Source: Alphaproteobacteria bacterium (GTDB lineage Bacteria; Pseudomonadota; Alphaproteobacteria; Sphingomonadales; Emcibacteraceae). Taken from it: 11,480 nt of DNA. Of the stretch, positions 6,304 through 11,480 are shown piece by piece. Numbering within the stretch: the stretch's first letter is position 1; each line of letters opens with the position of its first letter. Made by a program: the position numbers and the translations under genes. Where the stretch lies: assembly GCA_002401545.1 (NCBI GenBank), contig NVTJ01000020.1, positions 17,504-28,983 on the forward strand, read 5' to 3'. The notes beneath the pieces were generated by a model that saw only the letters and a program-made list of their open reading frames with translations, had not been told where the DNA came from and searched no databases.

Positions 6304-6467
6304 TTGTTTCAATAACAAATCATGTGGTTATCCATTGCATTAAAGGCAACGATACACAGCTTTTACAGATATAGAAAGCATTCGTTTGATACCGTTAAAT
6401 GCAGCAAATATTTTTTCTTTGTTGCGTTAAAAGCAATAATAATAAGCGAATGCTGTTATTGAAACAA
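6304..6467. repeat. Nested coaxial inverted repeats, likely mirrored operators
   Basis: TTGTTTCAATAACA (6304-6317) is the exact reverse complement of TGTTATTGAAACAA (6454-6467). Inside them, ATTGCATTAAAGGCAAC (6334-6350) and GTTGCGTTAAAAGCAAT (6421-6437) are reverse complements at 14 of 17 positions. In both pairs the coordinates sum to 12771, so both have the same centre between 6385 and 6386, and the spacing between the inner and outer elements is 16 bp on each side. Bases between the arms are not notably complementary. Each inner element is itself nearly palindromic (TTGCnTTAAAnGCAA). The simplest reading is that one regulatory module is present in both orientations, one copy facing each divergent gene. 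No regulator gene is visible in the window. Confidence 0.6.
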
Positions 6468-6573
6468 CTTTCTAAATCCAGTCCTAATGGATACTACAAA
6501 AGTGATTAATCATTATTGCAGTGGTTCAGATATTGATTTTTTACTAATGAAGAATTTATCACGGGAGAGAAAA

Positions 6574-8820
6574 ATGAAATTCACAGAAATGACAAGAAGA
6601 CCGTACATATACGCAAATTTGCTCTTTATCTCTGCAGCTGTTTCCATGCCAGCCATCGCGGCTGAAGGAGACAGAGGCATTGAAGAAGTCGTTGTTACAG
6701 CCCAGCAGCGGGAACAGAATCTGCAGGAAGTTCCTATCAGCATATCTGCCTTCACCAGTGATGCTATTGAGAAAAATATGTTTTCGGACGTGACGGAATA
6801 TATTACCAGAACGCCCAATGCCAGTTTTATTTCAAATGGCGCAAAATCCCGCAGACGCATCAGTATTCGTGGGATTACCAACTCATTGCCGGACAGTGAT
6901 GCCATAAGAACATCAACTTTCGGATTTTATGTGGACGGATTTAATATTGCCGGAAGCAGCATTAATCCCCCCATTATGGATATCGAGCGTATTGAAGTTT
7001 TGCGCGGGCCACAGGCAACATATTTTGGTCGCAATGCCATTGGCGGCGGTATCAGCATCACATCCAAGAAACCGGAAAATGAATTGTCCGGTTCCGTAAT
7101 GGCGGATTATTCAAGTTTCAATACCTGGGATTTGGAGGGGGTGATAAATCTGCCCATTGTTGAAGATGTTTTTGCCGCCCGCATCAACGGCAAATACTCT
7201 AAAACAGACGGCAATATTAAAAATATCAACCCTCTTGGTGGCGGGAATGATTCTGAATATAAATATATTAAAGTCTCTTTCCGTCTGACACCGTCGGAGA
7301 ATCTCACCATAGACCTGACCGGAACCTATGCGGATGAACTGGCCGGTATGCGCGAGGGGGTTCCTTCGGGGGTATTTTCCGCCTTTGCCGGCGACGTACT
7401 TTTTGCCAGTTTTCCTGACCGTGACGGCGATGGCAAAGCTGACCCTGCTATTGATGGGATCGGGTTTTTTCCTGAAAACAGAAACCGGGCTAACTTTAAT
7501 TCACCACAAGAAGTGGGAACAAACTTTAAATATGTGGTTGGTACTATTCAATATGATATGGAGAATATCTCCTTTAAGAGTATTACCGGCTATATCGAGT
7601 CTGATTTCTTCCTGCGCGGTGATATTGATGGCGGCAGCCGTGATTTCTTCAATGAATTCCGTACGGTGCCGCGTGATAGTTTCAGTCAGGAAATACGGGT
7701 GCAGAATACCGATGACGGGCCGCTGCTGTGGAATATCGGCTTTTTATATGCCAAAGATAACGGCAAAAGTGAAAACCGGACCTTTGTCGGTGATGAGGAG
7801 CCGTTTGGCATTCCCAGCGGCGGAGCCATTGACAGCAGTGATGAGAATGGTGAAAAAACCAACTGGTCGGTATTCGGTCAAGCCGACTGGAGCGTGACCG
7901 AAAAACTGACCCTGTCTGTCGGCGGCAGGTATAGTTCGGAAAAGGTGGAAACCATCATCTCAGGCTTTTCCGGTGCCACAATAACCAATGTGTCGCTTAA
8001 TAAAACATTCAAGGATTTTTCCCCGCGCTTTGCCGCAAGTTATGCTGTCAGCGAAGACATGAATATCTATGCAACTGTATCCAAGGGCTTTAAGTCAGGC
8101 GGTGTTCAGGTCAGTCCGTTTCCCGGTGCTGAATCATTCGCCCCGGAAACACTTTGGAATTATGAGGTGGGTTTGAAAGCGGATTTCCTTGATAACCGGG
8201 TGCGGATGAACCTGTCGGCCTTTTATATGAACTGGACAGACCTGCAAACGGCATTCCAGCAGGCGGGAACGGATTCAGAAGGTAACCTGACCCTGTTCGG
8301 CGGCATTGACAATGCGGAAAAGGCGACGTCAAAAGGCTTTGAATTTAGCGGAACAGCATTGGTGACGGACAATCTCATTGTTAACCTGACCGTAGGTTAT
8401 CTTGAAGCGGAATATGACATATTTACCGCCTTTATTCAGGGGCAAAACAGGATATTGGATGGCTTTACCATTCCCAATTCGCCAAAATGGACTCTCTCTG
8501 CCGATGCGGAATATACCTTTGATATTACCGATGATATTGACAGTTATATCAGAGGTGAGTGGACATTCCGGGAATCTATCCACTCGACAAATGAAGGCAT
8601 AATAAACGGGAATGGCTTTCCCTGGCGCGTGCCGAGTTATGATTTTGTCAATTTGCGCTGGGGGGTTAATTTCGATGGATTTTCTGTTGTGGGTTATGTG
8701 GAAAATCTGTTCGACAGTGTATATTACACCAATGCTTTTCAAAAAGCTTTTTCAGGCGGGGTTCATATCGAGCCATCCCTGCGCCGGTTTGGCATACGTT
8801 TAAAGTATAATTTTAACTAG
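6574..8820 (+). CDS. TonB-dependent outer-membrane receptor
   Basis: The product is 748 aa, normal for the family. The start at 6574 is preferred because GGGAGAG (6563-6569) sits just upstream and the protein then opens with a signal peptide ending near PAIAA (residue 30). The ATG at 6487 would place 29 polar residues ahead of it. A TonB box, IEEVVVTA, is at 36-43. The plug domain follows, with RRISIRGI (94-101), FGFYVDG (116-122), and IERIEVLRGPQATYFGRNAIGGGISITSKKP from 137. The remainder is a barrel rich in alternating polar and aromatic strands, with the TBDR-typical YATVSKGFKSGG and YEVGLKADFLDNR segments, ending LRRFGIRLKYNFN. It would import a ligand across the outer membrane using the TonB-ExbBD energy system. 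The substrate is not deducible. The EEVVVTAQQRE-type box is common in sphingomonad-like Alphaproteobacteria. An intrinsic terminator follows. Confidence 0.95.
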   Translation: MKFTEMTRRPYIYANLLFISAAVSMPAIAAEGDRGIEEVVVTAQQREQNLQEVPISISAFTSDAIEKNMFSDVTEYITRTPNASFISNGAKSRRRISIRGITNSLPDSDAIRTSTFGFYVDGFNIAGSSINPPIMDIERIEVLRGPQATYFGRNAIGGGISITSKKPENELSGSVMADYSSFNTWDLEGVINLPIVEDVFAARINGKYSKTDGNIKNINPLGGGNDSEYKYIKVSFRLTPSENLTIDLTGTYADELAGMREGVPSGVFSAFAGDVLFASFPDRDGDGKADPAIDGIGFFPENRNRANFNSPQEVGTNFKYVVGTIQYDMENISFKSITGYIESDFFLRGDIDGGSRDFFNEFRTVPRDSFSQEIRVQNTDDGPLLWNIGFLYAKDNGKSENRTFVGDEEPFGIPSGGAIDSSDENGEKTNWSVFGQADWSVTEKLTLSVGGRYSSEKVETIISGFSGATITNVSLNKTFKDFSPRFAASYAVSEDMNIYATVSKGFKSGGVQVSPFPGAESFAPETLWNYEVGLKADFLDNRVRMNLSAFYMNWTDLQTAFQQAGTDSEGNLTLFGGIDNAEKATSKGFEFSGTALVTDNLIVNLTVGYLEAEYDIFTAFIQGQNRILDGFTIPNSPKWTLSADAEYTFDITDDIDSYIRGEWTFRESIHSTNEGIINGNGFPWRVPSYDFVNLRWGVNFDGFSVVGYVENLFDSVYYTNAFQKAFSGGVHIEPSLRRFGIRLKYNFN

Positions 8821-8842
8821 GATAATCAGTCCTTGTGTATTG

Positions 8843-8887
8843 TCTCTCCATGTTTGCGGCCCGTTGCCGGGACATGGAGAGATTTTT
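8843..8887 (+). terminator. Strong intrinsic terminator or attenuator between TonB receptor and DUF885 genes
   Basis: TCTCTCCATGT (8843-8853) pairs perfectly with ACATGGAGAGA (8872-8882). Inside, CGGC (8857-8860) pairs with GCCG (8866-8869) around a 5-nt loop, separated by a small TTG/GG internal loop. TTTTT (8883-8887) follows directly. It starts 22 nt after the receptor stop. Because the DUF885 gene begins only 36 nt beyond it on the same strand with no convincing promoter in between, partial read-through is likely, leaving the receptor mRNA more abundant than the lipoprotein mRNAs. Confidence 0.85.
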
Positions 8888-8922
8888 GGTTTAGAGTTAT
8901 TAAATCAAGTGAGAAAAACAAA

Positions 8923-10677
8923 ATGTTTTCATTTCCCAAATTATCTTATCTGTGTGTTATCGTTTTTTGCCTCGCCATATCCGGCTGTGACAAGCCGCAG
9001 ACATCGGATGATGTGGTTGAAACATATATTCAGAAATGGGTGGATTTTTATCCCAGCAGAGCCTTTAGTGAAGGGGTGAGGTCTGCGGCGGGGCAATTCG
9101 AGGATTTTTCAGAAAATAATGTAACGGCGTGGGTGGCCTATAACCATGAAGTTATCAGAATATTACCCGCCCTGCTGGAGGGTGTGTCCCTTGACCGGAA
9201 AATTGACGGGCAGGTGTTACTGCGCCGGGTTCGGATGGAACTTGAACGCTGGGAACAGGACAGGGTTCTGTATCATCAACCGCAATGGTATGCGGAGATA
9301 ATTTCTCAGGCCCTGACCTACCTGCTGGTGAGCGAAGAACTGACCTCTGAAGAAAAATTTGAGGCCGTGCTGCGGCGGTTGGAAGGTATCCGTTCTCTCA
9401 GTCATTTAGGTATCAAGACCCTGAATGATGCCAGTCCCGAAAGAACCTCGGGCGCGTTGCGGACGCTGGATCAGACCGCTGCCTTTTTTGAGGGCAATTT
9501 GCCCGGTCTGATGCGGAGCTGGGTTGGTGAAGGCAAGTATGAGCGGATAAATAAAACGACCCGGGATACGGCTGCTGTCGTGCGGGAACTGGCGGTTCAT
9601 ATCCGGGATAATATTCTGCTCCATGCCACACTGCCGGATAGTTATGGTCGGGAAGCCTATGCCCGTAAACTTGAAATACGCACCGGGGAAGACATAACCC
9701 CTGAAGAACTTGCAGCACAGGCCCTGACGGAAGTTGGGCGGACGCGCGGCATGATGGTCGCAGAGGCGCAGAAATGGTGGCAGGCAAACCACGGGGGCCA
9801 ACAGCGGCCGGGTGATGACAAAGAACTCCTCAAACGCGCCGTGGCCGCCATGGAAGATGACCGGGTGGATAGTAATAAGGATTTTCTGGATCAGTTCATT
9901 GATATAACGGCAAAAGCGGAACAATTCGTCATAGAGCATGATCTGGCGACGGTACCACAACCGACCACCCTGTATATCGCCCTGTCACCGGATCATTTTT
10001 CAGGTGCCGCCGTTGGCGGTGTTTATCAGGCCGGTCCCTTTGCTCCCGATTTAAACACGTTATTTTATCTCCCCTCTGTGCCGGAGAATGCATCTGACAA
10101 ACAGCGGGAAGGATTTTACCGTTCTTTTAACAATCATTTTAATGCCATGATTATATCCCATGAAATGTTCCCCGGCCATTATCTGCAAGCTAAAGTCAGC
10201 GTGGTCCATGCCTCAAAAATACGCTCCCTTTTTGCTGATGGCACTTATGTGGAAGGCTGGGGCAGTTTCAGTGAGCTAATTATGCTGGATGCGGGATGGT
10301 CGGAAAATAATCATCTGACACGTTTGGCCCATTTGAGAAAGCGGCTGGAAAATGCCACCAGAGCCTATCTCAGTGTTATGGTTCATACGGCGGGGTGGGA
10401 CAAGGAACGACTGACGGCCTTTGCGACGACAAAAGGCCTTCTGGCCCCTCAGTTTGCCATTAATTTATGGCGCAGAGTGATTAACAGCCCGCTGCAATTG
10501 CCAACCTATTTTATGGGCTTTCATGGTTTCAGCAAACTTTGGGCTGCAGAGCAGGCGCGATTGGGCAAGGATTTCAGCACCCGTGATTTTGTCGATGGTG
10601 TTTTACGAACCGGGCCAATTCCCCTGAAGGCACTGGAGGCTGTCTTCCAGCAAAAACATGCTATGACAGAAAAATAA
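8923..10677 (+). CDS. DUF885 family lipoprotein, putative metallopeptidase
   Basis: The product is 584 aa. The start at 8923 gives a lipoprotein signal (MFSFPKLSY, hydrophobic stretch, lipobox LAISGC with C22 as the lipidated cysteine). An in-frame ATG at 8833 lies upstream of the terminator hairpin and would add 30 residues without sense. The N-terminal VETYIQKWVDFYPSRAFSEGV matches the usual opening of DUF885 proteins. The likely metal site is HEMFPGHYLQ (413-422, H413, E414, H419), followed by YVEGWG (442-447) with E444, the arrangement typical of this family and resembling gluzincin-type zinc peptidases. The protein should sit on the periplasmic side of a membrane or at the cell surface. 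The peptidase role is a family-based inference, not demonstrated by the sequence. The ribosome site is weak (GTGAG at 8910-8914). A second DUF885 gene follows 14 nt downstream. Confidence 0.88.
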   Translation: MFSFPKLSYLCVIVFCLAISGCDKPQTSDDVVETYIQKWVDFYPSRAFSEGVRSAAGQFEDFSENNVTAWVAYNHEVIRILPALLEGVSLDRKIDGQVLLRRVRMELERWEQDRVLYHQPQWYAEIISQALTYLLVSEELTSEEKFEAVLRRLEGIRSLSHLGIKTLNDASPERTSGALRTLDQTAAFFEGNLPGLMRSWVGEGKYERINKTTRDTAAVVRELAVHIRDNILLHATLPDSYGREAYARKLEIRTGEDITPEELAAQALTEVGRTRGMMVAEAQKWWQANHGGQQRPGDDKELLKRAVAAMEDDRVDSNKDFLDQFIDITAKAEQFVIEHDLATVPQPTTLYIALSPDHFSGAAVGGVYQAGPFAPDLNTLFYLPSVPENASDKQREGFYRSFNNHFNAMIISHEMFPGHYLQAKVSVVHASKIRSLFADGTYVEGWGSFSELIMLDAGWSENNHLTRLAHLRKRLENATRAYLSVMVHTAGWDKERLTAFATTKGLLAPQFAINLWRRVINSPLQLPTYFMGFHGFSKLWAAEQARLGKDFSTRDFVDGVLRTGPIPLKALEAVFQQKHAMTEK

Positions 10678-10691
10678 ACGAGGATTATTCT

Positions 10692-11480
10692 GTGTTAAAA
10701 TACCCAAAAAATATTCTGCTGATTTCTTTTTCGTTTCTGTCCCTGATGTTAAGCGGTTGTGTGGTTGAAGAGCGTACAACGGATCAATCGCAAGATTTTG
10801 CGGCATTTGTGGAATCTGTTTATCAGCGTAGAATCTCCGATCACCCCATGCTTGCGGCGCAATTGGGTGAAGATAAGGATCAGGATAAGTGGGATGATCT
10901 TTCCCTTGAAAATATGGATAGGGAGGTTGCTTTGCACCGGCGTGACCTTAAGACATTGCATGAGGAATTTGATTATTCAAGGCTGGATAAGGAAACACAG
11001 TTGAATTACCGTGCCTTTGAAGCCGATCTTCAATTGCGGCTTGAACGGGACAAATGGCGTTATCACATCAGCCCCATAAACCAGATTGTCGGGGTTCATC
11101 TGGAAATAGCCGGCATATTGAAGAATTCTCATAAGATTGAAGGATTAAAAGATGTAAAATCCTATATTACCCGTCTGAAATCTGTTGGCACGCCCATTGA
11201 CCAATTTATCCGGTTCCTGAAAATCCGTGAGGACAAGGGCTTTTTCCTGTCTAAAAGTGTGGTGCCGCGATTAATTGATGCGGCGCAGTCTATCATTGCC
11301 GATCCGCGTGAGGGGGAACGACAAGACAGTAATGTCATGCTGGTTGATTTTAACCGGAAAATTGACAAGCTTGATTTGACGACAGAGGATAAAACCCGGC
11401 TAAAGACGGAAATGATGCTGGCCCTGCGGCAGTATCTCATTCCGGCTTACCAGCGTCTCATTCAGGCCTTTAAGGATCAC
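10692..11480 (+). CDS. Second DUF885 family lipoprotein (partial, GTG start)
   Basis: The reading frame is open from GTG 10692 to the end of the window (263 codons, no stop), so the gene is cut by the window edge. CGAGGA (10679-10684) is a good ribosome site 7 nt upstream, just after the preceding stop. The protein opens with a lipoprotein signal: LKYPKN, a hydrophobic core, and the lipobox LMLSGC with C23. After it come FVESVYQRRISDHPMLAAQLG and, further on, YHISPINQIVGVHLEIAGIL and KDVKSYITRLKSVGTPIDQF, which are characteristic of the N-terminal half of DUF885 proteins. The HExxPGH site would lie beyond the window. It is probably co-transcribed with the first DUF885 gene. The two are clearly divergent paralogues, not a recent duplication. 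Confidence 0.85.
   Translation, partial: MLKYPKNILLISFSFLSLMLSGCVVEERTTDQSQDFAAFVESVYQRRISDHPMLAAQLGEDKDQDKWDDLSLENMDREVALHRRDLKTLHEEFDYSRLDKETQLNYRAFEADLQLRLERDKWRYHISPINQIVGVHLEIAGILKNSHKIEGLKDVKSYITRLKSVGTPIDQFIRFLKIREDKGFFLSKSVVPRLIDAAQSIIADPREGERQDSNVMLVDFNRKIDKLDLTTEDKTRLKTEMMLALRQYLIPAYQRLIQAFKDH

Larger units (their letters stand above)
6215..6573. promoter_or_regulatory. Divergent control region between the amidohydrolase and TonB receptor genes
   Basis: This AT-rich stretch of 359 bp has no credible gene. It holds several inverted repeats (listed separately) and must contain the promoters for both divergent transcripts. One plausible plus-strand promoter is TTGATA (6386-6391), a 17-nt spacer, and TATTTT (6409-6414), with a start near 6421. 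I found no equally convincing minus-strand promoter; TATATT at 6293-6298 (minus) could be a -10 box but has no good -35. ACCTGAA occurs twice on the minus strand, at 6240-6246 and 6254-6260, inside the presumed amidohydrolase leader. GCAGCAAA (6401-6408) and TTTGTTGC (6418-6425) could form an 8-bp hairpin with one G-U pair. An in-frame ATG at 6487 is not the preferred receptor start. Confidence 0.6.

Noticed and set aside
6377..6454. Inverted repeat AGCATTCG / CGAATGCT
   Set aside because: It is a perfect 8-bp pair but has a different centre (6415.5) from the nested repeats and long AT-rich spacing; this length can arise by chance, so it is not claimed as a site.
6487..6573. Upstream ATG for the TonB receptor
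   Set aside because: It puts 29 non-signal residues before a clear signal peptide, while the ATG at 6574 has a good GGGAGAG ribosome site.
6215..6573. CRISPR array or small-RNA gene in the AT-rich divergent region
   Set aside because: There are no regularly spaced identical direct repeats and no promoter-plus-terminator pair bounding a small transcript; the repeats are inverted and paired.
8833..8922. Upstream ATG for the first DUF885 protein
   Set aside because: It would place the terminator hairpin inside the coding region and put 30 polar residues ahead of the lipoprotein signal.
9406..9960. Long minus-strand open frame opposite the first DUF885 gene (184 codons)
   Set aside because: It is antisense to a well-supported coding sequence and shows no family features.

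Overview
The window looks like chromosomal DNA of an alphaproteobacterium with moderate GC content. The gene order gyrA - coaD - two cyclophilins - queA - tgt is one I know from Alphaproteobacteria. The large TonB-dependent receptor, with its EEVVVTA box, is of the kind common in sphingomonads and Kordiimonadales/Emcibacterales-like lineages. The genus cannot be fixed from the sequence alone.

Left part (1-3965), plus strand, housekeeping: the 3' end of gyrA, then coaD (coenzyme A synthesis), two tandem cyclophilin-type prolyl isomerases (one with a signal peptide, one without), queA and tgt (queuosine modification of tRNA). The genes are packed tightly: 4 nt separate gyrA and coaD, and ATGA overlaps join cyclophilin 2 to queA and queA to tgt. 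This suggests co-transcription and translational coupling.

Middle (3998-4228): a well-formed sigma70-type promoter drives two tandem lysine tRNA genes, anticodons TTT and CTT.

Right part (4261-11480), accessory-looking: a divergent locus of envelope proteins. On the minus strand lie an exported metal-dependent amidohydrolase (imidazolonepropionase/Xaa-Pro dipeptidase-like) and, downstream, a small exported NTF2/SnoaL-like protein. On the plus strand lie a TonB-dependent outer-membrane receptor, a strong intrinsic terminator or attenuator, and two tandem DUF885 lipoproteins. The first DUF885 protein is complete with an HExxPGH motif. The second starts with GTG and runs off the window. All five products carry export or lipoprotein signals. 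The reasonable inference is capture and hydrolysis of a small, perhaps peptide-like, substrate in the envelope, but the substrate is unknown.

The most striking non-coding signal is in the AT-rich divergent intergenic region (6215-6573). Two nested inverted repeats, a perfect 14-bp pair and a 14/17-bp pair, share exactly the same symmetry centre (between 6385 and 6386). Each divergent gene is therefore preceded by the same two-element module in mirror orientation, which looks like duplicated operators for co-regulating the two arms of the locus.
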